From Benincasa hispida (lineage: Eukaryota > Streptophyta > Magnoliopsida > Cucurbitales > Cucurbitaceae): a DNA stretch of 64,000 nt. The stretch lies in contig NC_052359.1 in NCBI RefSeq assembly GCF_009727055.1, forward strand, positions 22,094,890-22,158,889, written 5' to 3'. The notes under the pieces are model-generated. The model saw only the letters and a list, made by a program, of their open reading frames with translations, did not search any database and had not been told where the DNA came from. A program made the translations under genes and the position numbers. The first letter of the stretch is position 1. Each line of letters opens with the position of its first letter. This document shows, piece by piece, positions 20,641 through 34,765 of this stretch.

Positions 20641-23600
20641 AATATATCTGTTGACATTGACATTTTACACCTTGCCTAAATCAAATCGATTGAAAATGAC
20701 TTAAAAGGAAATTAGTCATCATGGTCCTTTTTTAAAAATTTTAAATTAAATTTGATGGATGTATGTAGCTTAAAAGAGGGCCTTACTAGGCATTAGCTTC
20801 AAACCAAAACTTACAATATTTTGTTTATCTATGAACATTTCTAGCATTCAATTTACACTCTACTTGAGTTTGAGAGACCAAAGCTATTGTAAGCTAAATT
20901 CTTGCACATAGGCTTAAAAGTATGTATGTGTATGTGTGTGAAATCGTATGCTCATATATTACATGTTTTAGAAAGTCAAATTTTAGGAATTGGGTAAAAG
21001 GGTCTTTATAGCAAGTAATCTTGAGAGGGACAAACCATTTTCAAAGCAAAAATAGAGCTATTCCATGAGGAATAATAACCCAATAGAAAAGTGATGTGAG
21101 TTTTATGAAAAAAAAAAAAGAAAAAAAGAAAAGAGGACTAATTTGGCCTCATTTCATGGGCTATAATAATAGAGCCAAGTTTTTGGCAGTCATTTCAAAG
21201 GGTCAATTTACCCAAATTAGTGTTATCAAATCCCAAAATTCTAAAGGAGAATGTATAATAATTCAATGGTTTTGTCTAAAAGACGAAAACAAAAAAAGGA
21301 AAAGAAAGAAGAAGAAAAAAGCATTGGCAGAGCGTAGTTTGGGCTAAGAGGGATTGATGATTAAACCTTAAAAAAGAAAAAGAATTAAAAGGTCAATTTA
21401 TTTGAAAAGTTTGAGAGAGTGGTGCGTGGGCAATGGCATACGTTATCAACCACCAACTCATTCCCTTCCTTTCACTAACTTAAAACAACTCTCAATCATT
21501 TTAAATTTCGGTGCGTTGTACGAATCTCACCTCCTCTTTCATCATTGTTTCGTTTCTAGAAATTTTATTTTTGTTTTTTCGCTCTCTTTACAAACTAAGT
21601 ATTTGAATTCATAGATAAATTCAAACAATTGAAATATACTTTTTGAAACTACGTTTTAGTTTTCAAAACTGACCAGAAAACAAAGAAATCAAAGGGTAGA
21701 ATTTTCAAAAAATGAAAAAAAATTTAAAACCAAATAGTTATCTAAGTAACTCTAATACAATTTCTTTTCATTGTAAGTTGCATAGCACGTAAGGGGCGTT
21801 TGGGTCCCTAACTTCAAGTGGGTGGAGTGCGCTCATTCCATATTTGGGGTTTCAATTATAAAAGTTGGTGTTTTCAACTATTGTAACCTTAAAGTTAAGT
21901 ACAATATTACTATTTTACATCTCTCTTTATTACTGTATTTATTATTTGTTATAATATATACTATTTTCTACTAATCTTTTTTTTTTTCCTCTATGTTACC
22001 ACGTTTACTTTCTTTTAGACTAAAATAATATGCATCCAAAACACGAGACTCAAGTAGTTTGCATCCCAAACAAAGACTATTATAACCTACATATTATAAT
22101 AACCAATTTAGTACCTTAAACACCTCAATAATGTTTATTATTGATGTCTTTCTTGAAATTCATATGACGTGATTGAGACGCCTTGGTTCATATCAAGAAA
22201 GTTTCATGAAAGTTCATTGAATCATCTTTTTTTATCAACTCAAACCCTTAAACCATTAGCCAATTTAACTTTTGTATACTTTCCACCGATTGCCAAACAC
22301 AACACATCTTTTTGTCATGTAGGTAAGAAATGTGTTATCTAAGGTTCCATGTTCAAGATTCGAATTTGACACATGAAAATTCCAACATCCGTGCGATCTA
22401 CTAATCCCATCCTTACTTATATTGAACTGTTTTTTAGAGTGAGACTATCCCACAAACCAACCGTGAGTTCTTTCAGCACGCTTTATCCTCTCTTGAACCT
22501 TTTTTAACCCTCTTTGTTCACATTATCATGATTCCTCTCATTTGGATATAATATCGGTTCATTCATATATCCCTTTTAAACTCGAACGTTACTACCACAT
22601 AAGAAAAATGTTAATATCTACAAATTAACACTTATTTAGCCCATGAAATGGGGTAGGAAGATTCAAACCTCTTACTTCTTGATTGAAAAGAAATACTTTA
22701 ATTAGTGGCATCTACGAATTAATATAACTCGAACATTTTGAAACATTGACCTAAATTATAAGAACTATAATGAAATGACAACATATAATCAATAGAAATA
22801 AAACAAAAAAGAACAAAGTAGCTTTTAAATTAGTTCATAATCTCTCATTATCTTTTCTCTAAGGTTGAAATTTGTGAAATGAAAAATGGAAATCCAAGTG
22901 TATACTTTGTCTATTATTGAAGACTCTCAAATCTCTCACCCATGTGTATGTGCATGGATGATGATGATGATGAGGCCATATCTTTAGGAAAATGGTCATA
23001 TGGAAGGAATTGAAGAGCATATAATAGCACTAGGAAGCCCTGGGCTATTGTAACCATTCAAGTAGCCCAATGTGGACATGTCATCTCCACCATATATAAA
23101 ACACACACACACACACAAAATAAAACATAAAACCCTATTTGAAACCATCTTTATTTGTTCACAAAAGACCTATTCATTACTCACACTCACTATTCAAGTA
23201 TAGGCCAACAATCCTACTAGACCTTGTGAGCTATAATTGGAGAAGATTGATTTTGAAGCTTTTAACATTTTTTTATTTATTTATTTTAATGTTTGAATTT
23301 GTCCTAACATCTAAACTTGGTTTTTTGGATCATTAAAATTGATTTTGAATGGTTAAAAACCATATTTTGGAGTGATTTTACAAATGATAAAAATGATTTT
23401 AATTATTTCAACGTTACTCCAAATATATGTTCAAAAAGTGCTTACTTAAATTACAAATCTAGTTTTCAGCTAATCTTGGTATGATTGTATTTAATATAAT
23501 ATCTAAATTTTAAAATGTTTTGATCGCATTTCTTACCGTTTAACTTGTGGTTCTATTTAGCTAAGGTTATTAGTTAAACAATGATAATGCGACATATTTA

Positions 23601-25840
23601 TAAGATAAATGCTAATAAATTTGATGTAACATCATGTGGTAGAGATATAACAATAAAAGCTTATTAGTAGATCTATACGCCATTATCGAAACTGATATAG
23701 TGTTGCTTGTTTTTTTTAAAGGAAAAAAAAGTCATTGATCATTAAATTATTATCATATCAACATATCTAAACATATAAATTTGTCATCTGAATGCTACTT
23801 AGAATACATTAAATTGAACTCATTCATCCTCAAAATTCGATTCACCCATCAACATAATTAACTAAGTTACATGTCCAAATTAGTATCTTTGCTGAAAAGC
23901 ACTTAAAAGTGCTTTCTATACCTTTAATCAAAGATGATTATCTGAAAAATGATATGGATTGATGTCTTTTATCAGTAAATTTTAGGAATCAAGTCGGAGA
24001 GAGAATTAAAGCTTAATGATATAAAATTTATCGAAATATGCATAACAATGGTCTCTAAGGTCATTTCTATAAATAAAGGAGGAATAAAATGTCATTATAC
24101 TAAAGTGAGAGCATTGTAACGCTCTGATCATAATGATAATAACGATGAAAACTCGAGAGGATAATTAAGAGTAGCGTCATGATGCTAATCGCTATAGCCT
24201 GCTAAGTTATAATCACTATTTTTTTTTCGTCTCTATAAAATCAAAGTCTTTTTTTCATCTCCATTTCTTTTATCCTATAAACAAATTAAATTGCTAGAAA
24301 ATTTATTTTTTATCTTATAAAAAACAAAGAACGTTTGATATTTTAGTATTTCATTCATGTATTTCTAAAACTATATCAATAAAAATAATTACTATTATTA
24401 TTTAAGATATGTGGACAATTTCTAACCTCAAAGTCGATAAGACAAATTTTATATCCGTTAAAAATGTTAACTTTTAACACTAAAGATACAAAATTATAAT
24501 CCATTCCATTGGTAAAGTCATCCATTTAGTTTGAACCTAAAATTTGAAAACTCATCACCAAACTATTGAATAGCTTATAATTTGAGCTAAGAATAAATAT
24601 TTGAAAATGAAACAAAAGAGTTTAGGTATTAGTCACCAATTCTTCAAAAGTGGTCTATTTGGGGCTTAGTAAAGTAGATCTTGGAATAGTCCACATCCAA
24701 TCAAATATATCTATTTCATTATTCCTAGTAGATCTCAATGTCTCACTCCAATCCCTCATTCTCTCTCACATTCAATTCCCTATAACTTGGTACAATATAA
24801 TTTTTATTATTATTTATTTCTGTGTTGTCTACATCAACAAAATATTTTAAATAGTTTCCTATGCCTATGGGAAAGATTTCATAAATGGCTCTCTCTTACC
24901 CTTTGTTTTTATTTATTTACATTCATTTTTCTATGGGTAAATATTTTAAAATTTCACACATTGAAGACCCACTTGGATTCACTAGACTGGAAAATATTTT
25001 TTTAAAAAAACCTATTTTTATTTAAACATTTTTGATAAAACGTATTTAAACTATATTTTGAATATATTTCGTGAGTGATTGTCAAACACTCAAATTTATT
25101 CCAAAATGATTTTTTAAAATTAAACATTTGAAAACATACTACAAACACACCATAAATAAGATTTTAATAGATCTCTCTCTTTTCATTATTTATTTATTGA
25201 TAGTGTTCTATTTTCTCTTTCTATATATATATATATATGTTTTGAAATTTAAAATCTAATATTTCATCTAATCACACATGAGATTCTTTCATAAGCTAAA
25301 CTTTAATTTGGCAAAATAATATGCACACGATTGTATAAACTCACACATAACGAACCACACTTATAACTTAGGATTGTCAAATCCTTTTATATGATGGTTA
25401 TTGGTCGACATACAATAATACTTTCTTTATCTCATATATTTTCTTCAATGAACGATGTACAAACATTAAGTCATGCATGAATCATATTTGGTGGCCTTTC
25501 CACTCATTTGATTGTTCTCCTAGATAGATAAGATTGACATGTCTCATGAAAATCTAAACAAAATTCATCTCAATCTTTTAATATTGGATGACATGCATAT
25601 ACAAACAAACATATGTATTTTATTTTATAGGCATACATTCACTTATGTATATGTATGTATTTATGTTCGAGTATAGTCCAGGCTGCATTTAATCCACGCT
25701 TTCATTTTCTTTACCTACACAAAAAAGAATTTAAAAATTATTTTTTAAAAAATAAAAATATTTGCCACATAGCAATTTTTTAAGAATAAGTTAGGCAACA
25801 CTTACATTTTTCTTTATGTTCAAATACCTCTCGAGTTAGA
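20641..25840. other. AT-rich intergenic stretch, no gene seen
   Basis: No open frame here has recognisable homology or exon-like structure. It contains a possible Harbinger-like MITE start (GGGGCGTTTGGGTCCC near 21791), a CA microsatellite near 23101-23118, and a TA microsatellite near 25222-25237. The rest is low-complexity sequence. Confidence 0.5.
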
Positions 25841-28015
25841 ATAGGATTGGATGTCCCGTTTTGATCATTATGTGAATATCTCTATTAGCTATCGAATTAG
25901 AGTAGGAGGTAAGCATAATATAATAGATAGTACTTCAAAAGACAAAAAAGAAGCAAAATGGGGTTGCTCAAAGAAATCTATAGAAGGTAGACTACAAAGG
26001 AGAATGTTTACTTTCCTCTTTTGCCTACATTTTGAGTATTTTACCTTTCAATATTTGGAACACAAAATTTTTAAGTTTAAGTATCCATTGAGAGATGTTA
26101 GAATAATAAAAGTGCAATTTTTGAATCTGGGACATGACTTTGGGGTACAGGTAGTTACAGATTGAATCAGTCCATACGTTCATGTATGGATACAATCTAT
26201 GTATAAAAATGTGACTTTTTAAATTTAGGTGTACGTTGATGCCCTTCACTTTTTGGGACACGACACTTAAATTTGTACCGATGGGACATGACTATTTGTA
26301 TGTAGCTAGTTGTACACATGAGTGCTTTCTTTTATGTATGGATGAGTTCTTTATATAAAAAAACGGCTTTTCAAGTTAAGGAGAAAGATGAATTAAAGAA
26401 AAATAAAATTTCCAACATTTAAATTTGTGATTAATAGAAAACATTGCCAAAATAAATTAGCATGATCCGATCCACAATTAAAGAAAAATAAAACTTTTGT
26501 AAAGAGAGATAATAAATAATTTATCTCAAGGGTTATTGAAAAATATTTTTAGACTGCATTGCTCATTTAAATTTCTTTTAATTACATTTATGTCCTTTTT
26601 ATAGAAATTTTACCAAATTTATTTGGTCTAAAATATAGTCTTTTTTTTTAAAAAAAAAAATGAATGTAGATTACCGTTTACTTACTATTATTATCTAATA
26701 TTATTACTATTATTATTAATAATATTAAATTTTTTACATTGGTTAATAATTAATTAAACATCAAAATTTGTAACTCCTACCTTCTACTACTATACCACTC
26801 CTTTTCACCAATCCCTCTAAACTTTTTTCTCTTTTTAGAAACTCTAAACTTCATTATATCTTCAATTTTTTTTTCATCATTTTAAAAGTCATCTTAATCT
26901 TCAAGATATCTCAAAGATATGATATACATTCGTCCGTAAAGAAAGATATAAGTGTCATATTTAGCTATATCGTAAACTGTAGGCTTGTAGTTTTTTTTAT
27001 TACGATATGGCGGTGAGGGATTCATATTTTTTGTTGTAACATATAATTTATGTTTGTCAATTAAACTATCTTGCTTTATCCTAACTTTTTGATGTTACAA
27101 TTCAACTTTGATGAAATTGAATAAGATTTCTTCTCATCCTTTGTTCTATGAACAATTTTGTTTGTAGGAATAATATGAGTGTATAACTACAGTTATTTTT
27201 TTTTCTTTTATAATCAATGTATTTTTTTTATAATATTTTTTGACAGAATATAAAATTTAATGATCTATTATAAATTTATGTTCTTCATTGAGAAAATAAT
27301 TTTCTAACCTAGTATTTCACAAAATTTTTAATATTTAATTACCAATTCTTAGATTATGGAGAATTTCATTGAACACTACTAAAAATTATTTATGACAAAT
27401 GTACACTTTCCTCTTACCAATTTGTGCATACTCTTTTTTTTTTTTTTTTTTTAAGAAACAAGAAAATTTTAATTCAACATTAAAAACTTTGAAGAATCCT
27501 ATCAACTATAAAATATTAGTTAAAGAAATAACTTTAATTGAAAAAAATGTAACTTATAATAGAAGCACACAATAAAAAAGAAAAGTAGTGAGTTAATAAA
27601 TATAACCACAAAATATGATTAGTTGTTTATATTAATTAATTTTGAAATTAATATTTTATTTATATTAATTTATGTGGTGATATAAGTTAATGGCTCATAT
27701 TTGTTCTTTCTAATTCTTTTATACTTTTTTTTGATTAATTTTAATTTTTTCAAAAAAGTACAATTGAGACAATTTTTGCCTTTCCATTTACTAAAATAAT
27801 ATACTTAAAACTTGTTTTTAATTATAATTACTTATATAACTTTAATGATTTAAAATTTCAAGAGTTTTTGTAACTTCATCACCCCAACTATAAAATTTGG
27901 GTTCTTTTTCACCATTTTTATCACTTGCTAAAAGAGTTTTTCAAGAGTTTTTTTTTTCCTTTCATTTTTTCAACTATAAAATGCTCATTTAATGTTGGGG
28001 TGAAAGTGTAACTAA
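25841..28015. other. AT-rich intergenic stretch, no gene seen
   Basis: An open frame at 25851-26165 has no homology I recognise and low-complexity composition, so I do not call it a gene. Two GGGACATGACT words near 26128 and 26283 suggest remnants of a repeat. A poly-T run lies at about 27436-27453. Confidence 0.5.
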
Positions 28016-28019
28016 TTTA

Positions 28020-28790
28020 TTACTTTGTAATTTTAAAATTTAACACATTTGTTTATTATTAGAAAATGGTCATAATTTTAATGTTTAAAATTTATTAACT
28101 TTGTAAGTTTGAACGTTGGTAATTATTAGCCAATGGTTTACAATTTTAGTTTTTAAAGATCACCAACATCCACATGTAATAGGTGAGATAACTAACAATA
28201 AAGAAAAATTGAGTTAAAGGTGTTGGTGGAAAAAATAATAATAATAATAATAATAATGGACTAAAAGAATTACTAATTAATTATTTGAAAATCTAAAAGT
28301 TCTTAAATTATATTATTCATTAATATTAGTAAAATAATACATGTTTAGAAATGAAATTACAAAAGATTAATGTAATTCAACATAAAAAAATTTGACGAAG
28401 CCAATCAAAAGTTTGTAAGTCTAAAATTCAACACATTTGTTAATTATTAGGAATGGGTTATAAATTTAATGTTTAAAATATACTATTTTTTAAGTTTCAA
28501 CATTGGTAATTATTAGAAAATTAGTAAATTAGTAAATGATTGCAAATTTAGTTTTTAAAGATCATCAACATCCATATGTAGTAGTGAGATAACTAACAAC
28601 AAAGTAAAATTGAGTTCAAGGTGTTGGTGGAAAAATAGTGAAAGAAAACATTTTTTTTTAGTAATAATAGAATATTAAAAAGATACAAATGATCAAATTC
28701 TAAAAGTTACTAAATTATATTATTCACTAAAATTAGTGAAATCATACAATTTTAGAAATTAAATAACAATATCTTTTCATAGTCCAACTT
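28020..28790. repeat. Tandem duplication, two units of about 390 bp
   Basis: The words AACACATTTGTT, AATTTAATGTTTAAAAT, TTAGTTTTTAAAGATCA, GAGATAACTAACAA and AAGGTGTTGGTGGAAAAA occur in the same order near 28040-28230 and again near 28430-28640. The offset is about 390-400 bp. The flanking AT-rich parts also match. The first unit has an AAT microsatellite at 28229-28256. Confidence 0.65.
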
Positions 28791-29349
28791 TTTAAAATTT
28801 ATTCATCTTATTACAGTTAATATCAATTCATTAATCATTTAAAATTGAATTATTTTAAAATAAAATATATATTACACGTGATAATACATAAGTAAATTTT
28901 CAAAACTACTTCTCAAAAAACAGTTTTGCACCTCAAATCTATAATTGAGTAGTAACATAATCTATTAAATCAACACTATATATTAAAAGATAAAATAATA
29001 CTCATACATAAGTTTAATATACAACATACAATAATAATAATAACAATACATTTATAATGAATGGAAAAATAGCAATTATTATAATTATTATAATAATAAC
29101 TATTATTGTTATTATTATATTCAAAACACATTATTTTTCCATTTATTGTATATGTTTAACATAAACTATTATAACATAAATATATATAAAAACCAATCTT
29201 AATTAAAATTTAAAAATAACTTACTTTTACTTTAAAAAAGTATACTTAATTTTACATAATTTGTATAATACTTAATTTTTTTCTTTTTCTTCTTTTAAAA
29301 AAAGAATACATGTGCATTTGCGCATGGTAAGACACTAATTTTTAAAAAA

Positions 29350-29640
29350 TAGTAAATAATCACTATAGGCGCTAAATTATACAAAATACCTCTAAACTTT
29401 GTACTTTGTGTCTTACTTTTAAATTTTTATAAGTTTCAAAAATAAACTTAGACTTCCAAAATGAGTTTAAAAATACCCTTATGATTAGTTTTGAATAGAA
29501 ATCGTTCGTTAGTATTTTGTATAAAAAATAGTTTTAAATTTTCAAAAGTTTAGAAAATACTCTTAAACTAAAAAAAGTTTAAAATATTGTTATTGTTATA
29601 TGAATAAAAACCGTTAATATCATCTTATTTCTCTATCTTT
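29350..29640. repeat. Repeat of the AATACTCTTAAACTTTCAAAA family
   Basis: Phrases such as CAAAATACCTCTAAACTTTG, TTTAAAAATACCCTTATGA and AAAACCGTTAATATC recur with variation at 41570-42190. A partial copy lies near 36480-36560. It appears to be an old non-coding dispersed repeat. Confidence 0.45.
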
Positions 29641-30232
29641 TACATTTTTTCCTCTCATCTTTTCTTTGATATCTTCAGGTATTACTTCAAGTATTCATTA
29701 ATTAATGTATAATATACTCATGTCTTAAATCTGATGTAAAATGAAGAATGCATACTTTGTATCAAAATAAGTTATTGATTGAATGTTGATTACTGTCAGA
29801 TATATTATTAATCATTTTTTGATTGTCGTGTCGTTTAATACACTCATGTCCATGTATCTGAGACCTCAATAATGTTGTTCATAGTAATAATGTTCTTCAT
29901 TTGGCATCATCTCCGTTGGGGAAAAATAAGGAAGAGGTTGATCTCTATAAAAAGTTTCAAGATTTTCTCTGTTGGGTTACCGACACAGGATTTTCCTACG
30001 TTGTTCCTTATAGTAATAATGAGCGAAGTTCGGGTGTTTGATCGTTGTCGGGAAGGGGCTCGGCAAGGCTATCTTATGAATGGTCAAAACGCTGTCGTCG
30101 TGTGTCAAATCGCCAGCGAGTTCTCTGTCGTCGTTGACCGCTAACATTAAACCATAATTCCCAAGTGACCCAATTATTAACCAAGTTTAAAATGTAGATG
30201 TGTATGAAAATATTGGATGCCTTAATTCTACC

Positions 30233-30826
30233 TAGGACATGTTTATGGGTTGGGTTGGGTTGGGTTGAAGGACTTTTCAGACCCAATTCAATTGTTCGAA
30301 TTGTAAATTTTTTCAATCTAAATAATCCTTATTAAAAAATGAACCCAACCCAATCCAACTATGAAATATTTGGGTTGGATTAGTTCGAGTTAATTGAGTC
30401 ATTTATTTAAATTTTTTTTTTCTAAAAAGAAGCAAAACGTAAATATATAAAGATCTAATTTAATTATTTTCATATATTGAATTAAGATTAACAACTCAAT
30501 TTCAATTTATATAGTGAAAATTTTCTTTTTTAAAGTGCATAGAAACTAATTTTGAGAGTTGTTGAAGAATAAATTATTCAAAAAATATTGGAATTAAATA
30601 AAATTAAAATCAATATATGTATAAATAATTGTGTTACGAGTAATAAATAACATATTTTAAAGTTAATAATAAATTCGGGTTGGTTGGTTTGGGTTGTATT
30701 AGGTAAACCCATTAACCAACCCAACCCATAAAATTTTCATTTACTTGAACCTAAACCAACCCAAACCGCACGGGTTGGGTTGCGTTGATCGGTTTTTTCG
30801 GGTCATCGGGTTTTTTTAACATCCCC
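30233..30826. mobile_element. hAT-type MITE, copy 2
   Basis: Same family as 19494-20129: GGGTTGGGTTGGGTTGG near the left end, reverse-oriented blocks near the right end, and matching interior (AATGAACCCAACCCAA, ATGAAATATTTGGGTTGG, GATTAACAACTCAATTTC). It is flanked by ATTCTACC (30225-30232) and ATTCTACA (30827-30834), an 8-bp duplication with one mismatch. The terminal bases are more decayed than in copy 1. Confidence 0.7.
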
Positions 30827-30834
30827 ATTCTACA

Positions 30835-32639
30835 CAAATTTCAATAAAATATCGTTAAAATGTTGATTTCAACAAATATTTCTGAAAAATTTTAAAAAAT
30901 TTAAATGAGTAAATAAACCTTTTATTGTTTTCAAATAAGTTAACATGTGTATTATTTCTATTATATTTATGTTAGTGACATTTTGGTGTTTATAGATTTT
31001 TTCTACATTATAGTGGAAATTTTAATTCATTGCTCATTGGATGTTGAATCCATGAAAACATAAAAATATTGATAGAAATATCGACAAGTCGATGGAAATT
31101 TAATACTATGATTATCAATCACTAAAAAAAGAAAAATAATTAAAATAGTTAAACAAGAATGGAAAAAATAACCTCAAATTAGAAAATAACGACCTGTCTA
31201 GTAGGCAAATCTGAAGATTTTTTTTTTTTTTTTTTAAAATAATGGATTCAATAAAAACAGAGTTGTATTTCATGTTTTTATATATGTGTTTGGTAGTAGA
31301 TTTAGAAATGAAATTCTAATTTAAAAAATTTTTAAAAATGCGTTTGATAATATATTTATAAATAATAAAATTAATTATAATTATACTCATTATATATTAG
31401 GTTGAGTATAAACTATTACTAATTATTTTATTAACTTGTTTTATGTTATATTTTTTGTATATTTATTATTTTATAATATCACATAATATATAACACATAT
31501 TTTAATTTAATAAAAATAATTGAGTTTATAGCATGGAATATTATATTTGTTATTATTTTTATCTATTATTTATATATATAATTTTACATTTTAAAATTTT
31601 AAATTCATAATTTGGATACATTACAACTATAAAAAATGTTATTATTAGAATTTGCACTATTCGGATTACATAAACAAAAAATAACTTTTGAGCATAGAAT
31701 CAAAGTTGTCTATCAAATATAAATTTGTTGAACTCAACAAATTTAAAAGACATAAAATATAATCCAAATTGTGAGCCTAAAAGAAATCAATTGGATTCCA
31801 AACCATGGGAAGCATCAAATTCTTTTCACATATCCAAAAACATACCTTGAATAAAAAAAGAATAAGAACAACCTAACTGAACTGATGATATAGGAAAATT
31901 TTGGAATAAAGAATAAATGAAATTTTATATTAAATTTAAATACTATTTTAAAATTGTCATCCATGCTAAATTTTCTAAATTATTTAGCATTTATTTAACT
32001 ACCATTTTGATTAATAATTAATCAATTTTTTTTTATAAAGATTAATAACCATTTTTACTTAATCAGAAATTATCTACAAAATTAGCTAGGTTTTTTTGGG
32101 GGGATTTGGAAGTACACAATCAAATTAACCTAAACTTAATAATTGAATTTTTTTAGTGTTAAATAAATATTTTAATATAGCTAACAAATGGGTAGAGTTT
32201 CTTCCACTAACCACTAACCTAACGTGACACTTTTATATTAGAAACTGAGAAGAAATGACCCCAACTTCTTAGATCTTAGAAAATTTAGGGTAAATCTCCT
32301 TTTGTATTATTGACATTTGGGTGTCGTGTCAATTTAATTCTTAGATTTGATAATAGAAAAAGATCAAGTTTTCAACCATTTAAAAAATGCTCGGTCTATA
32401 AATATATAACATAAACTTTTTCGTGATATTAAAATGAGCACAAATATATAATGATAATTGACACGTATTACTTTCTTTAAGGTCGCATGTTCAAATCATA
32501 CTCCATTTACTATATTATAAAAAAGAAAGTTGTAACAACTTTTAATATTTTAACCAAAAATAACAACAATAATAATATTGGGGAAAAAATGAATAACCGA
32601 AAAAAATAACTCTAAAACGTTTTCATCTTTCACAATATC
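30835..32639. other. AT-rich intergenic stretch, no gene seen
   Basis: Low-complexity AT-rich DNA with a poly-T run near 31219-31235. I find no coding homology, RNA gene or clear element ends. Confidence 0.5.
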
Positions 32640-32644
32640 ACCCT

Positions 32645-33220
32645 GTTGGAGAATTCGTTCAAATAAAATTTTCTCGATCCTTTCCGATCGAGATCGACTC
32701 GAGATTTGAATAAACTTTTTTTTTTTTTTTTTTTTTTATCGTACATCCAAACTATCAATTTTTTAGACTTTCTTAGTGGAATCTAGAGTAGGATGAAAAC
32801 CAAGATTATACGTAATTTTTTTCAAAGTCATGTAATCTTTTGTGTAATTTAATTCATCATAAGTATTTGATATGTCTTTCCTAAATCATGTCGTTTTTGT
32901 AATCTATTGGAAATCTTTAGTGAGTCCGTCTGAAGATTTGATTCATTATAAATATTAAAAATATTGTATTTTTTAATGAAAATTTGATTCGTTACAAATA
33001 TTAAAATCAATCATTAAAAATTCAATAGATATTACATAAGATTTGGGAAAGATGACCTCCAATTCCGATCTTTGTCCTAGTCGAGATACCATCCAAAAAG
33101 TTCAAATCGAGCAATAGTTTGGATGTACGATGAAATGAGATCATTTTTTATTTGAATCTTAGAGTCAATCTCATTTGAAAAGGATCGAGAAAAACTATTA
33201 TAACAAATTGCGAAGAAAAT
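32645..33220. mobile_element. Fold-back (inverted-repeat) element
   Basis: The left arm (about 32650-32770) has TTCTCGATCCTTTCCGATC, ATTTGAATAAA and ATCGTACATCCAAACTAT. The right arm (about 33100-33215) has the same words in reverse complement: ATAGTTTGGATGTACGAT, TTTGAATCTTAGAGTCAATC and AAAAGGATCGAGAAAA. The arms are about 110 bp and the total length about 0.58 kb. A poly-T tract sits in the left arm. No coding capacity. Confidence 0.6.
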
Positions 33221-34635
33221 TTTGGAGGTTAATTTCGGTCAATTTTTCAAACAAAATCTCTCCTCCTTCAACCCTCATTTGACGAAGTCACTGCCACCTT
33301 CATCTCCTACCATGATTGGTGAGGACATCACACTCACAATCTCCTCTTTCCTTTCTCCATTTCCTTCTATAATTTTTAAATGATAATAATTTGTATTTTT
33401 ATTTATTGAGCTAGTTCGAATGACAAAGTATATATAATAATAATAATGATAATATATGATTTTCTAAAATCTATTATAACAACATACAATAATATATATT
33501 CTCTCTATTCAAATTGGTATTACTAACTTCACAAGGAATTAGTTTAAAGTTATTTATTTCCTTTGAATTTCAACATCTTGAGAGTGTTGTATATATGTAG
33601 TCCTTCAATTTAAAGACTTTCAATGACATCTTTAGGTATTCTCAATCATGTTTGTCTCAAAAGTCCATTGTTAGCACTAAATTGATATACAAAATACATT
33701 TCTAGACTTTTTAATCTCTTAAATTTTGGACGAGGTGAATTTATCATCTAAAATGAATTAGAAAGAATGAGAAAAAAATAATTTTACTTTCACATAGGTA
33801 AGAAATTTGTAGAGGAAGAGGGTATTCCATATCCTATCAAATTAAAATTATATGATAATACAATTTAAAATTAGAGCGATTTAAATACCACTTTGGTCCT
33901 TATGATTCATTTTAGTCCCTATACTCATATGTAAAAGTTGAAAGTATGTAACCAAATTAAATATCTTAAAAATACATGGACCAAAATAAACTGAACTCAT
34001 CCCTACATAAACCAAAATAATATTTAAACTTTAAATTTTTTTTAATCAAATATAAACTATGCAAACCCTAGAATTTCAAAATAATATATATTTCTTTCTA
34101 AGTGGAGAAACAAACAAAATAATTAACAAAATAAATCTAATTTTGGGTCCGTCGGCAATAAAGTTGAATGATGTTATTTTTCCTAATCTTAGCAAAAAAA
34201 TAAAAATAAAATAAAATGTCATTGTCTTCTCTAATATTATAAAATATATAATAAGCTTTTAGATCTTCCACTTCAATTCCGTCTCCCATTTTCACTATAT
34301 ATATATATAAAGCTTAATTTTGGCAAAATTTTGTACATTTAGATCATCTCAATGTCAAAGCCTTTGACTTTTTTCTTCATCAGCAATGTAAAACTCAGTC
34401 AAATTGTAATAATGTTTCCTTTTTTTCCTCCTCTTTCTCCATTTTCCACAATGCAAATAATAATAATAATAATAATAATACAAAGTAAGTTGACAAAGCA
34501 CTAATGCATTACAAGCTCTAGGTAAATGGGTTACATGTGTGTAGTACAATAAATTAAAGCCAACAATTACTCAATATAATGATGTCAATTATATATGCTA
34601 GCTAGTAATTGTTAAATTTTAATTTTGACTTTAAA
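33221..34635. other. AT-rich intergenic stretch, no gene seen
   Basis: No recognisable gene. An AAT microsatellite lies at 34457-34480 and a TA run near 34300-34310. The stretch near 33895-34020 (AGTCCCTATACTC, GGACCAAAATAAAC) resembles a common plant non-coding repeat. Confidence 0.5.
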
Positions 34636-34639
34636 ATTT

Positions 34640-34765
34640 TAATTTCATCGTTAGAACTATCTGATAGACATCAAAGTCTATCCTTGATAGTTTTAAAATT
34701 TTGCTATATTTTGTAAGTATTTTTAACAATTTTACCATTTAAAATAATTTTTCAAAGAATATTGT
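34640..34765. repeat. Dispersed repeat with TGATAGAC motif, second copy
   Basis: Contains CTGATAGACATC, CTATCCTTGATAG, TTTTGCTATATTTTGTAAG and CCATTTAAAATAATTTTTC. The same phrases occur in 20138-20640 and 36990-37140. Confidence 0.5.

Noticed and set aside
25851..26165. 104-codon open frame as a gene
   Set aside because: Low-complexity composition, no homology recognised, no splice or promoter context, and GGGACATGACT words nearby suggest repeat DNA.
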